Positions 35,850 through 47,865 of a stretch of DNA of 64,000 nt are shown here, one piece after another. Both the position numbers and the translations under genes were made by a program. Under the pieces are notes generated by a model. The model was not told where the DNA came from and did no database searches. It saw only the letters and a program-made list of their open reading frames with translations. The DNA is from Ceratotherium simum simum. Lineage: Eukaryota; Chordata; Mammalia; Perissodactyla; Rhinocerotidae. The DNA is taken from the NCBI RefSeq assembly GCF_000283155.1, contig NW_004454180.1, positions 21,200,478 through 21,264,477 of the forward strand. Reading direction: 5' to 3'. Position 1 is the first letter of the stretch; every line of letters begins with the position of its first letter.

Positions 35850-36240
35850 AATAGACAGTTGCTTGCAACTTGTGTGTAAGAGAAGGCCTCATTAAGGAAA
35901 TGACATTTAAGTTGAAACTTTTCTGAGAAGTGAAGATCATCTTGCCACTTTCTGTAGGCAGATCATTTCTGGTCATGGCAAAGATGATGTAAATGCTCCA
36001 AGTGGGAGAATAGACAGAAAGTAAATGGGCTGGATCCTAGAGAGCTAAGGGGAAAGTAGTATTCCACGAGGCTGGAGAGTTAGTTAGGGTCCAGATTTAT
36101 TGGCTTTATACAGAGTCTGATTTACTTATTTTATATCAATTGCAAAGAAAAACCAACAGAGGGCTTTAAAAAGAGAAAATACATAATCTGATTTATGTTT
36201 AAAAGTAACATCTGACTACTGTGTGGATAATATGGTGTAG
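35850..36240 (-). mobile_element. L2 LINE 3' fragment
   Basis: 'gaaggcctcattaaggaaat', 'gacatttaagttgaaacttt', 'gtcatggcaaagatgatgta', 'tttaaaaagagaaaatacat', 'gtaacatctgactactgtgt' follow the reversed L2 body ('gaggtgacatttgagctgag', 'gaacagcaagtgcaaagg', 'aggatcactctggctgctgt'). Confidence 0.7.
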
Positions 36241-37684
36241 TTGACTATTCTCCACAGCACCTATTATAGGTTTTGGCTATTACGTCCTAATTAGTAAGCT
36301 AATAAATTTCCGATAATATTTAACCAAAACACTCCTTTTCAGTAATTAATATTAAGTTTGGAAAAGGATCCGGTATAAGATTTGAAATGGATACTGGAAG
36401 GATAAGTAAAATTGGATAAACAACTATTTATTTTTCATAAGTATTCCTCCTTCAGTAGAAGTAATTCTGATATTTGGCATTTACCTCACAGATTCAAATA
36501 GTAATAAGAACAAAATATTCACGTATATTTTTAGCAAATCCCAGTTAACAGTGTCTGGAGTACTCCATCATATTTTTAAAGCTAAATAAGAACATCAATC
36601 AATCATATTCTATTAAAATGTTCAAAACCAGTGGTATTGTTTAAATTTATGGGTTGACATTAACCATTTCACAAGGCTTATTTCCTAAATACATAAATAA
36701 AAATTCATAGGATTGGCAGGAGATGGATGAAAGAAATAGTATCTTATCAGAAATGTACGCTATTTTGATGAATGGGAGAGAATGATCCATGTTTATAGTC
36801 TGCATTATGCTCCACAGATGAGCTGTGTTGTTTTCTGTTGTAAGTACACTCTGCTTAAAAGATCGGTCTGTGAACAGTAAAGTAATTGGGGGTGGTTCAG
36901 GGGGTAAAATTTGTAGACATTAGAAAATGGTGGCTAGAGGGAAACCAAAAAACAAACAAATAAATAAAGTTAACTACAGAAAGTGTATTTGAAGCTCCAT
37001 CCTCCCCTGCCCATCCTATCAGAAGCAAGATACCAAGTTCTTATTTTGGCAGTGAAATGTTCTAGAATATACCCATTTTTATGTGGTTTTAATGTATATC
37101 ATTCTGTCTGGTCTCTATGATACACAAAAAACCAGGCCTGTCCATCTGGTGAAGAGTTCTGGAAGCTTGATAACATTGATAAAATTTCAATTAAAATTTA
37201 GAATTGATTTTCTGAGAGATGAAATTATCATAGAAAAAAATGTTAAATTTTATTGTTCCTACCCATTTTCAGTACAAATAATTTCGATTATTGTATCATT
37301 ACATAAAAGGATGTGTGAAAAATTCATGGTGATATTGAAATTATATGCTTTAATATAATGTAAGACTGATTTTTCTCTTTCTCTATGTTAAAGCCATCAA
37401 GATGAATGTGTGTATGTGTGTATAGTAAACTTAGAGTATACCTTTATAACCACACACTCATAAATATGGCAATTTTGATATAACTTATTGTCAATAATTG
37501 AAAACAAAACCAACACATATTTTAGCTACAAAACCTCATCTTATTTGGTCACTGTGACTGTTTTCTAGTGCAATCCATGGTCACTTGACTAACAGTTTTG
37601 GCATTACCATTTTTCCTCAGTAACCTGCATTCAAAATGATGGCTGTTCATTGCAAATGGCCATTCTTTCTGAATAGCCTTGTAA
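36241..37684. other. Unassigned AT-rich DNA
   Basis: No gene or clear repeat. A short A-rich (AAAC/AAAT) stretch lies at 36945-36968. The 91-codon frame at 37083-37358 shows no known domain and is AT-driven. Confidence 0.4.
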
Positions 37685-37698
37685 AATTAATACAATGA

Positions 37699-38505
37699 GA
37701 AAAAATAAACAAATGGGACTACATCAAACTAAAAAGCTTCTGCACAGCAAAGGAAATCATCAACAAAATGAAAAGACAACCTGACAATTGGGAGAAGATA
37801 TTTGCAAACCATATATCTGATAAGGGGTTAATCTCCAAAATATATAAAGAACCCATGCATCTCAGCAACAAAAAAACTAACAACCCAATTAAAAAATGGG
37901 CAAAAGACCTGAACAGACATTTCTCCAAAGAAGATATGCAGATGGCCAACAGTCACATGAAAAGATGTTCAACATCATTAACTATCAGGGAAATGCAAAT
38001 CAAAACTACAATGAGATATCATCTCATACCCGTCAGAATGGCTATAATTAACAAGACAGGAAACAACAAGTGTTGGAGAGGATGTGGAGAGAAGGAAACT
38101 CTCATACACTGCTGGTGGGAGTGCAAACTGGTGCAGCCACTATGGAAAACAGTATGGAGATTCCTCAAAAAACTAAGGATAGAACTACCATATGATCCAG
38201 CTACTCCACTGCTGGGTATTTATCCAAAGAACGTGAAAACACCAATGCATAAAGATACATGCACCCCCGTGTTCATCGCAACATTATTCACAATAGCCAA
38301 GACTTGGAAGCAACCTAAGTGCCCATCAAGGGACGAATGGATAAAGAAGATGTGGTATATGTACACAATGGAATACTACTCAGCCATAAGAAACGATGAA
38401 ATCCAGCCATTTGTGACAACATGGATGGACATTGAGGGTATCATCCTAAGTGAAATAAGTCAGAGGGAGAAGGACAAATACTGTATGATCTCACTCATTA
38501 AGTAG
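37699..38505 (+). pseudogene. L1 ORF2p C-terminal fragment, still open to its natural stop
   Basis: 268 codons in one frame, from [10 protein letters not shown] (upstream of the first Met codon at 37768) to the natural end (MISLIK, TAG at 38503-38505). ORF2p carries endonuclease and reverse transcriptase; only the region after the RT is present. The C-terminal zinc-knuckle-like motif CX3CX7HX4C is intact in [18 protein letters not shown] (about residues 102-119 counted from Met 37768). No endonuclease or RT, no promoter, so it cannot act. It is kept open by youth, not by host use. Confidence 0.85.
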
Positions 38506-38623
38506 TAGATAAAAACAACAACAAACAAACATAAAGACAGAGATTGGATTGGTGGTTACCAGAGGGGAAGAAGGGACGGTGAAAGGGATAATTAGGCACA
38601 TGCATGTGTATTATACATGTACA

Positions 38624-38657
38624 TGTATTATAATACATCATGTATTATAATACATCA
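38624..38657. repeat. Perfect 17-bp tandem duplication containing a palindrome
   Basis: TGTATTATAATACATCA occurs twice without a gap (38624-38640, 38641-38657). Each unit contains TGTATTATAATACA, a perfect 14-base palindrome. It lies in the L1 3' UTR, between GGCACATG and the 'attagtattt' word. Confidence 0.95.
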
Positions 38658-38810
38658 GTATTTAATTAGTATTTCGGTGGTGTACACGAGAACATGATGT
38701 AATCTATGCAGAAATAGAAGTATAAATGATGTATACCTGAAATTTATACAGTGTTATAAACCAATGTTACCTCAATAAAATAATTAATTAATTAATTTAA
38801 TTAATACAAT

Positions 38811-41749
38811 AAATCTATTATTTTGGAACAACAATGCTATTCTATAAAACTTCAACAGAGTCAGTCATTGCATCTGTCTTTGGTAAATAAAGATGAAGCA
38901 GGAACTAAGGCATTTTCCCTCCCCTTCAACTCCAATGAATAAATAGGAGGAAGCCACACCCAACAAGCTGGTTTAGTTTCTACTCTCTTTCTAATCTCCT
39001 CTTGCCTTTCTGTCGACCAAGGAGAAGTAATAGAGCAATTAATCATATGATATGCCTATCCTGACAGCACTGGCCCCTTCTGACTACATTTATTGCTGTA
39101 CTGCCAAGCCTCTTTCTGTCACATCCTCCAGCTTGTCATAACTTTCCCAGTAAATCTCTGTGCTATCAATTATTTAACACCAGCAGCATTATGCATCAAT
39201 TCAAGAATGATTACTTACATAGAGAAATCAATAAACAGAAGGTCTATTAAAACCCAGGTCATGACAGAAGATAACAGAAAGATTATGATCTGCCCTGTAC
39301 CTTGTACAAAGGCATTATCATAAAACCAGGTAGAATTCACTTATACTGGTAACATCATTTTTAAATTTTTTAGCAGGAAAGCATAATCACTTTAATGCTC
39401 TGACTTGCTATAGATTTCTAGGGGGGATACAAATTGATCTTCTGATAAGAGAGGCTTTTGAAGTTTCAGATTTTGACAGATCATGAGAGTAACAGAACCA
39501 CACTTCATCAGTTATTTTCCTGTGTATGATTTCAGTGACTGAAACATTCTAAGGGGTCTTTTGTAGATGGCTTGGTCACTTATATTTAGGGAGATTTCAA
39601 AAGGCATTATAATCTGGATAAAATCAAAATCTGCTAAACAATCTAATAGTCATTTGAATAAGTCTCAATCTCCAGCTCCTTCTCAATGTATAGAAAAGGC
39701 ATGATGAGACAGATACCTAAGCAAGCAGTTTTCTTCCAGATGCCATCGGGAAATACTTCAAGTTCCGTTAAGCGCCTGTATTCAGAACTGTCTTTCAAGA
39801 AGCAGCCTCTAAATTGTTATTATTGCTCCTTTCTGCCACTGAATGTCAGGTGTCTGACCTGGTGAGTGCATTGATTGTGGAATTTATAGCATGACACTTA
39901 GCCAGCAATTCAGACTGCCCTGAGTAGTCCCGCCAGGCAATGGAGCGGAAGGGAAGAACTAAATCATATCCAGACACAGCAGAGGGCACATCTCATAACA
40001 GAGACTCAGCACCCTTGAGATCCACGTGGCTACTTGTGTTCCTCATCTTTCACTTTATGTAAACTTGTAAAAAGTTTGGGCAGGCTGGCTTCATTCAGCG
40101 GTATCTTCCTTGAAGAAGAAAGTCTAGGCCTTAGAGTGATGAGAGAGTGTCTTGGTATCCATTACAAAATAATAATAAATTATGTTTCCATTCTACAATA
40201 ACAAGGATCTGGCTGACTTTGAAATCCTCTTATGGATGTGTAACTATATATGTCAGTGTACAATATGTGCACAAAGTGATTTCAGAATTTGCTGTCTGTA
40301 TGAGATCATCAGTGATAATTCTAGCATGTTCTTTCTATGTTTGCTCCAGTGAACAACTGTGATAAGGTTACAGCTCCGTGTGCTGCCTAAATGGAATTAG
40401 ACACAGGAGTCAAGTCCTTGCAACATATGAAGGAAAAAGAATGAGTAGCTTATGTTCTCAGATTTCCACGTATAAGGATATCAGGTCTTTTTTAAAGCAA
40501 AGCTTTGCTTGTCACCATGTTGATATGCTCAGTAAAAATACAGAAATACGTCTTGATTTTCTGAACATATTACATCAAAAGGTGTAATTTCAATGCAGTG
40601 TTTTTGTTTCCTTTACTGTTTCCGTAATTTCACTTAGTCTACTTGTCTCCATATTAAGCAGTAAATCATGTTTAAATGTAGTAACAGCCAGGAAAAAGAT
40701 GAAACCACTAGCTCCCAGGTCAGTCCCTACAATGAAGCCACTTTGTTTTTTTTTTCTCTAGAAACCTCAGGCATAAAAGACAATGGCTCTAAGGAATTAG
40801 GTCAAATACAAAACCAAAAAACTAAAAACAGTAGGAACAACAGCTAAACACATTAACCATCAAAGCCACTTCTGACTTTGTGGTGACAGCTAATATTCAT
40901 TCTGCCTCGGTGGTGTCCTCACTTATGTAACTTTTTGAATGATATAATATTTTTTTCCAGAGGATTTTGTTATAACCTAATAATTCATCAGAATGTGGAA
41001 AAAAAGTCAGATCTGTGTTCTGGAGAGGCAGAGGCTCGATGCCATTTGTGGCGAGACCCACTTGGTAAGACATGTGAGTCCAGGTAGAAAATCTTCTGTG
41101 TAGTTTTCTAAATATTAGTTTTATATTCCCTTCAGAAGAGCAAGATTGTTTTGTCTCAGAAGATACCAGTGTTTTTCATGTCTGGGTTCTGATGAGGAAA
41201 GTAATCAGTGGAAATCATGAAAATTGGAAAGAATGACCACTGATCATATTACTTCAGACAATAAAAATTCAAATATTCTTTGCATCCAGATGAGTGCTAC
41301 CATCCAATTTTTGAAAAAAAAATCAAGAACAGAGTGATTTTTGCTCACAGAGGGAGTGTAGTCATCCATGGGTTAGTCAGTTTAGTCTTAGGGAAAAAAA
41401 TGAGCTTTCTGCTGCCCAGTGCTTAAAAAAAAACCTAAAAAGAACTCTATTAGATTTCTTCCCCTCTAATAGAAAGCAGACAGAGTAAGCGTTCACTTCT
41501 AAGTTACTAATTTAAAAAAAAAATAGAAATACTGATGAACAATCTTCGTATGAAATGTGGCACCGCAGGACTTGCTATAACTTATTAAATAAAGTAACAC
41601 AGTTCCAACTTCTTATTTCTCTGAAAAGAGGAAGAACATGATTGATTTTATGGTGAAGGTTAAGAGGCTTAGATTTAAAAGGGAGAACTTAATTAAGAGA
41701 CTTCTAGAAGATTTCTCTGCTCTTCTCCATCTATAGTATCCCTTTTAGT
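38811..41749. other. Unassigned DNA, longest repeat-poor block of the window
   Basis: Nearly 3 kb without a repeat I can recognise. Composition is more even than in the L1-rich parts. Open frames at 39093-39323, 40147-40362 and 40378-40587 are short, without known domains, and I see no exon structure. This block is a reasonable place to look for conserved non-coding sequence. Confidence 0.4.
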
Positions 41750-42765
41750 GTTCTCATCTATTATTTTGACTGATAAAACCCTTTCTGTGCAAAGGCTCCC
41801 AAATGTATTCTCTGACTCATCCCTTGAGCCCCGGATGTGCACATGCAGCAGCCTACGTAACAATTCCATCTTACATTCAGAATGACCAAGACAGAGCTCA
41901 TTTCTCCCCTCTCCAGACCCTAATGCTTTCTTCTCCTAGTCTTCCCATTACAACAAATAAAACCATCCAGTAGCTCTATCTAAAACGTGAAGAATACTCC
42001 CTTCCATCAAATCCTGCGTCTAAGTCTTCAGCAGCTACGTGTATATTGAGTTACTTCACTTCTCTGCATCTTCACAGCTACCATCCTGGCCCAAAGCGCT
42101 TTTCTTTCTTTCCTTACTACTGCAACATTACTTCACTGGCTGCACTGTTCTGTCTTCAGCTCCCTCTACAGTCCATTTTCCACACAGCTGCCAGAGTGGT
42201 CTCTAAAATGTCAACAAGTCTAGATTATGTCCCTTGAAATAACTCTCCAGCTCTTAATCATGTCACCTGGAATAAAGTCCATTCTACTTACCTCAGCCTA
42301 CAAGAACCTAAAGATTTGCCGTCTAACTGAATTTGTTCCCTGCACTCTCCCTATGACCCACTAGGCTCAAACCCTTACTGTCTTTCTGTTCCTTGAACAC
42401 CAAGCTCATTACCATCATAGAGCTTCTGCGATATGTCTGTCTAGATGGCCTTTCCTTCAACTATGCCAGGCTCTTTCTTGTCTTCTAGATCTCATGTTAA
42501 ATGGCACCTTGTCAGCAAGATGTCCCCTCATTGCTCATTCTAAATGCCCCCCTACTGGCCCACCCTCACCCCATGATTCCCTACCACCTCCTCTGGATTT
42601 CCATTTTCATTACTCTAATCACTGTTCGAATTTATGCTATATGTTTGAACAGGGATGTGTCTCTCTGTTCAGCACTACATCCTGGGTGACTAGAACACCT
42701 ATGACACAATTATAGGAGAAGTAGTAGAGGATGAATAAATATTTGTTTAAAATGAATAAGTTGCC
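41750..42765 (+). mobile_element. L2 LINE, long 3' fragment
   Basis: About 1 kb of L2 in the forward sense: 'cccttgagccccggatgtgc', 'ttcacagctaccatcctggc', 'cacacagctgccagagtggt', 'gtcacctggaataaagtcca', 'cctatgacccactaggctca', 'gttccttgaacaccaagctc', 'tcttctagatctcatgttaa', 'gtgactagaacacctatga', 'aataaatatttgtttaaaat'. The C-rich open frames at 42046-42237 and 42494-42715 lie inside it and are remnants or chance frames. Confidence 0.9.
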
Positions 42766-43734
42766 TTGTTTTTAAACGTATTTCTGATTCATCAATAAGT
42801 TGATTTCCTTATAGTCCATATGAATTCCTCTTAATTTTTTTTTTGAATCTCCTATTTTGGACTTGATAGTTGCTTTCCTTTATTTCCATTATAATTAGAA
42901 CATTCTGGAAAATATTTGCTGCATTTTGACATAAATTGAGGGAAAATTTGCAGCACTCTTTATTCCAAAAATCTATCTCTAAATAGTGAGTTTCCTCACA
43001 CCATACCAAATCTGTTTTCTGTAACTCTTTTTCAGTGTTTGCCAATAAGAGTGTCAAATATGTATCTCATTGCTGTTTTAATTTATATTTATTTTGCTTC
43101 TGGTGGGTTGAACATTGTTCACAGGTTTGAGGTTATTCACATCTCTTCTGTCAAATGTTGTTTGTCTTTGTGACCATTTTTCTAGATAATATGTTCATCA
43201 TTTTATTCCAGATTAAGAATATATATTTTAAAAATAAAACATATCCATATGACAAAAATTCAAGTGGTCTAAATATAAATGGTCTTTACACCATTCTACA
43301 TTAGAACACTTTCCAAGCAGTCACATGGAGCTATCTTTCTTACTCTCTTACCACTGAAAATAACTCGTCTGCTCTGCTGCATCTCTTATGTGCCAGTTGG
43401 CCCAGTTTAACCCCAGGAATTTTAGCAAAATGGTAGCTCTGATTTCATATAACTTTATGTCTGTTTTGAATTCAGAAGGTTTTTGTACAGACATTCTTGT
43501 GACTAAAATTTATTTTCTAGGTTATGGTAGGAATAGGGAAGTAAAAGTGGGAATATTATTTTGACTCTACAAATTTAAATAATTAAAAAGAAAATAAAGG
43601 CAAATAATTAGGTAAGACAGACCATAAGTAAGATTGACATATATTCCAGACAAATTTTAACACAGATTAATAAACGAGTATGTGGCACATGCTATGTAGA
43701 AAGTAGTAAAACTATAAAGTACGTATTTGTTAGG
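42766..43734. other. Unassigned AT-rich DNA with a possible old L1 piece
   Basis: 43040-43150 ('gtatctcattgctgttttaa', 'tttgcttctggtgggttgaa') resembles the reversed old L1 3' ORF2 segment and could be a short minus-strand L1 fragment. The rest is unassigned. Confidence 0.35.
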
Positions 43735-44105
43735 ATAGGATATGAGGTGATTACAAACAATCCCCAAATCTCAGTGGCTTAACAGCACAAAAGTGCATCT
43801 ACATATTCCGGAGGTTCTTTGCTCCACACTCACTCAGGGATCCAGGTTGATAGAAGCTCTAACATATAATAAGTTCACCATCTGGGATATGCAGCCTGCT
43901 AGTTGCTGCATCAAGAGAAGACACTCTGGAGGCATGGTGTTGACTCTTCAAAGCTTTGATACAGAGTAGACACACGACATCTCTGCCCACAGCCCATTTG
44001 ACAGAACAAGTCATCAGCCCTATCTTTGGAATTGGAGGGAGCAGGGAAAAGCTTAGTGTGCCGGCACTGTCTCTCCCATTACAGGTACCAGCAATGCCAC
44101 AGTGA
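43735..44105 (+). mobile_element. Old LTR-type repeat (ERVL-like)
   Basis: 'cccaaatctcagtggcttaa', 'cagcacaaaagtgcatctac', 'attccggaggttctttgctc', 'tggaggcatggtgttgactc', 'gcccatttgacagaacaagt' follow the same LTR class as the copy at 34.4 kb ('atctcagtgg/atttaaaacag'). Diverged; boundaries approximate. Confidence 0.5.
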
Positions 44106-45482
44106 GATGATTTCCAGCATGATTAATATACAAAAGGATACGATTTCTTTATTTTAGCAAAGTACTCTCTAAGTCACTTATCTTTGGGTGAGAGGCTAAA
44201 AACAATGAGATATATGATATAGATATATACAATTTTAAAAAGTATTTCTTGAACTGTATTATCGAGAAACAATTGGATAAATGATCAATTACTGTCAAAT
44301 GAAAGGAGGAATTTTTCCTTGGGCTCATCCTGCCATGTGTTATCTACTGATAAAAACTTTCTGTTTGAAAATTGAGAATTTATAGATATTATTCCATGAC
44401 TTGTGGAGGAAAAATTAGTATTTTATACATCAAGTTATAGTTGATCACAAGTTGATACATCCCAAACAGAAAGTAATGATTTTACATGTCAAAATATTAC
44501 TGACTTTGTTCTGGCTTCCTGCCAATTAGAGAAGTGAATCTTATTCCATTTGTTTTTTAATCCTTCTGATTGCTTATTATGATGCAATTTTTATTTTTAT
44601 TTATAGATACTTTTATTAGGTCTATAAAAGTCACTATACATTCCATTTTATATTTCCATATGATGATTTTATATTATTAATGATTTTTTTCAGAGTAAAA
44701 ATAGATTAATAGAGGATTTTAAAGTGAATACAAAAGAAGTAAATGTAAAGTTTAACAAATATGGGTGCACGTTCTGGGTCATCATAATATATTCACACGC
44801 TCCACACATTTTTAAATGATTTGAATATTTCTTTGTGTATTTCATTGATAGATTATTCATTTTCTTCTTGCTTCTTCTTGTCATCTGATTTTCATTGTGT
44901 AACTTTCAAATTATATGTTGTAATTTGAATGCTAATACCATCCATAGATGCACTCATACATGTACCATTACTCTATTATGAAAGAAGGCACTGCCATTGC
45001 TCTTAATTAAATAGATCTTTATCTGAGAAAGGAGGAATAGAAGCAAATCAGTTATAAAAGTTATAAGAGAAGCCATGAAGGACACAACAAAGCCAGAAAA
45101 AGGAGAGACCTGTCAAGAGAAATGTGGATAAAAAACAGCATCATGCAATGTCAAAGACTGTTGGCATGTAGTTTAGCCTGAGCAAAAGGGCAAGACCTCA
45201 AAAAGCCAGAATAAGAGCTTGATTTCCCCAGAGGTGAAAGTAGATGAAAGAAAATAGATAATTTTATGTCTTGGGTATTTAGCGGAGCAAAGATGAGTTA
45301 AGAGTTGATGAAGAGGAGCATAAAGGGCAAAAGCTTGAGCATACTGGCAATTTGGATTTAATAAATTACATTTTTTAAATTGGTTAACTATAGCATGTCA
45401 AGCCAATATTTACTTGCAGTGTAATATATTTACTTTTTCACCAAACTCCTGGTGGAGGTGGGGAAGAAGGGAATGGGGGGGG

Positions 45483-45484
<2 letters not shown>
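44106..45484. other. Unassigned AT-rich DNA
   Basis: No gene seen. 44990-45350 has the look of a decayed reversed L2 or similar repeat but could not be matched. A G-run precedes the GA tract at 45470-45484. Confidence 0.4.

Positions 45485-45515
<31 letters not shown>
45471..45515. repeat. G-run followed by (GA)n microsatellite
   Basis: GGGAATGGGGGGGGGG (45470-45484) runs into about 15 uninterrupted GA units ending at 45515. On the minus strand it produces a Leu-Ser run in a meaningless frame. Confidence 0.95.
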
Positions 45516-45518
<3 letters not shown>

Positions 45519-45734
45519 TTTATGTTCTGAAAATCCCAATTTGGTCTTTGGTCTCCATTTTGGAATGAAAGTCCCAATGACATAATAATTGCCATTTCAT
45601 TTAATCTTTTTTCCTAGGAAGATTACTAATGCCAAGAAACAAACAAATAAACTGAATGTTTGGAAATGTGTTCCTTGAAGACCAAGATCCTCCTTCCGAT
45701 TATGCGCGTGGTTCAAGATTTTCTTGAAAAACCA

Positions 45735-45867
45735 TTTTTTTATTGAATTAACATTGCTATATAACATTATGTACATTTCAAGTGTACATCATTATATTTC
45801 AATTTCTGTGTAGACTACATCATGTTCACCACCCATAGACTAATTACCATCTGACACGTGTCACATC
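45735..45867 (-). mobile_element. L1 3' end, minus-strand piece
   Basis: It begins with T7 (reversed tail), then the reversed 3' UTR ending of the L1 type seen at 38.7 and 62.5 kb: 'acattgctatataacattat', 'agtgtacatcattatatttc', 'catgttcaccacccatagac'. Moderately diverged from those copies. Confidence 0.8.
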
Positions 45868-45944
45868 TTCAGAGATATGGAATCAAAATACTTTGATTTT
45901 GTACTGTTTCTGCAAGAAAATTCCTTTAAAAACACAAAGTTTTT

Positions 45945-46110
45945 GAACCTTGAGAGTATCATGCTAAGCCAGACAGAGAAAGTCAAATATCATATGATTT
46001 CACTCATAAGTATAAAAACAACAACAACAAACAAACACATGGATACAGAGATTAGATTGGTGGTTACCAGGGAAGAGAAGGGGGCGGGGAGGAGGGAGAA
46101 AGGGCTAAAA
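45945..46110 (+). mobile_element. L1 ORF2 end and 3' UTR start, plus-strand piece
   Basis: 'cttgagagtatcatgctaag', 'gtcaaatatcatatgatttc', 'agattggtggttacc' and a G-rich tract match the ORF2 stop region and first 3' UTR part of the same L1 type. It ends at about the point where the minus-strand piece at 45735-45867 begins in L1 coordinates, so the two may be halves of one inverted insertion, with 77 bases of unassigned DNA between. Confidence 0.8.
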
Positions 46111-46424
46111 GGTTTCCTGCCCTTACATCTTTTCCTCTTCATATATTATTTTAATTGTTAATTATTGATATTCTCCATATTTGGGGATCTCTGGATGCCT
46201 TTCCACCTTCAACTGTAGTTCACTCTGAGCTGAGAGGATTCCTTCAGTTTAGTGCCTATGTTTTAAGACATCATCGTTTATCAATTTTTGCATTTTTTCT
46301 GGTCAGATACTAACCAGTTGCCCTTTAATTATAGAATTTTCTACTCTATTTCTAAACAATCAAATTTTACTTTTTGTTGTGATCATCAAAATAGAGTGTG
46401 CTCATTTAGAAAATAATATTCAAA

Positions 46425-46870
46425 TTGAATGGAAACACATTGTAAATCACTTGAAATTACACCTCTAAAGATAACTACTCATGCTATGATGTTGAAGATT
46501 CTTCCAAACATGCTTCTTTTTATATTTGTTTGCATGTGTGTATGAAAGAGAGAGGACAGAGAGAGATCGATCATACGTGGATATGTGGTTGTGTATCTGG
46601 TTAAAATCAGTAAATATTGATCTGTTTTAAATCAATAACATGACATTTTTTTCTCAAGCATTTTTAATGACCATAACATTAGATGATTGGATGTACTATA
46701 ACTTATTCAACAAGCTCCTATGTAACAGATTGGTTGGGTCTCAATTTTTAATGTTATAAACAATGCTGCAACGGACAATTAGGTATACATATCTTTGTGT
46801 ACCTTTAATTTTTGCCTTATAAAAGTAAGCAAGGTGATTTGATGGGTCAACAAAACTTCCAGTTAAAATA
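46425..46870 (-). mobile_element. Old L1 (L1M5/L1ME-like), 3' end
   Basis: 'acacctctaaagataactac', 'cttccaaacatgcttctttt', 'acattagatgattggatgta', 'tataaacaatgctgcaacgg', 'acatatctttgtgtacc' and 'gatttgatgggtcaa' follow the reversed end of an old L1 3' UTR and ORF2. Confidence 0.75.
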
Positions 46871-47144
46871 TAACCAGATAATTAAGACTGCTTTATTCTG
46901 CCTCCTCACATAATAATGGCATTTTGGTCTCCCGCTCTCTTTCTATATGGAGACATATTATAATAAATAAGTGTATATAATTCCTTACTGAATTCACAAT
47001 GTACCTTTAAAGAAGACATGGTATTTCAAGATTTCAATGAGTAGTACTTGGTGTGATATTTATGAATGTTCATGCACACATATGTGTGTATATGTGTGTG
47101 TGAAGAGAATCTATTGTATGTGATGATAATCATCGTAGCTTAAC

Positions 47145-47300
47145 TCCATTAGGCACAACTATTGTGATATGCCAGGCAATGTTGTAAACATTTTTTACTG
47201 TATTATTATACAAATATGGAAATGGAGAAACATAGTAATAACTTACTCAAGGTTGCAGTTATTAAGTTATATTACTGGATTTCTACCAGTTACTAAGATC
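47145..47300 (+). mobile_element. MIR SINE fragment
   Basis: 'gatatgccaggcaatgttgt', 'aatatggaaatggagaaaca', 'aacttactcaaggttgcagt' and 'actggatttctaccag' follow the forward MIR order, diverged. Confidence 0.65.
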
Positions 47301-47689
47301 TCACAATTAAAAGTTGCATAGAGAGAAAATCAGCTATCAACACAAGAATGACTGTTGATCCGTCTTCGTAAAAGAAGGAGAATCTGCTACAGACCTGCGT
47401 TATGGAAAGCCATAACTGATTGACTTTCTGAAGATGCAAATTGCTATTTCTAGAAAAATAGTAAAGAATGACAGATATATCAGGTAAAAAAACAAGCAAA
47501 AAGAAAATTTTTGCTCTGGGAAATAGCAAGATTGGTATGGAAAATACAATTGTGATATAAGCAAAATAGATAATAGCATGGTTCCTGCTTCAGACCCAGG
47601 CTTTGCTTTTAAGGAGTGTTAATCTTGAATCATCATTTCTCCTGTGTAGAATTTTTAAAAATGCATATTCTAAATTGGAAAGAAAACTG

Positions 47690-47865
47690 AAATGTATTAA
47701 GTTTAGCTACTTTAATGTCTGTTGCTTCATTTAACTTTATTTCAGCACAATGATGACAATGTACACTATCAAAGCCATTGTGGTGATGAGAAAACAGAAT
47801 GCCTACGATTGTGCACTGAGCAAGTGTTAGACCAACATTCAAACTCGGTTACAGTATACCCATGG
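47690..47865 (+). mobile_element. MIR SINE fragment (probable)
   Basis: 'gttgcttcatttaactttat', 'tggtgatgagaaaacagaat' and 'caacattcaaactcggttac' can be laid on the forward MIR ('ctcatttaatcct', 'gatgaggaaactgag', 'gattcgaaccc'). Weak. Confidence 0.45.

Larger units (their letters stand above)
37697..38798 (+). mobile_element. Younger L1, 5'-truncated, with 12-bp target duplication
   Basis: Starts in the last quarter of ORF2 and ends in an A/T-rich tail after the 3' UTR words 'ataaaccaatgttacctcaa'. The host word AATTAATACAAT stands at 37685-37696 and 38799-38810. The 3' UTR has a local expansion of palindromic ATGTATTATAATACAT words (38605-38657) that the sister copy at 62.5 kb lacks. Much closer to a coding L1 than the L1M pieces around it. 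Confidence 0.9.

Noticed and set aside
42046..42715. Pro- and Ser-rich open frames resembling short exons
   Set aside because: The whole stretch matches the L2 3' region in order, so the frames are remnants or chance.
45410..45595. Frame with a Leu-Ser repeat
   Set aside because: It is the translation of the (GA)n tract on the opposite strand.
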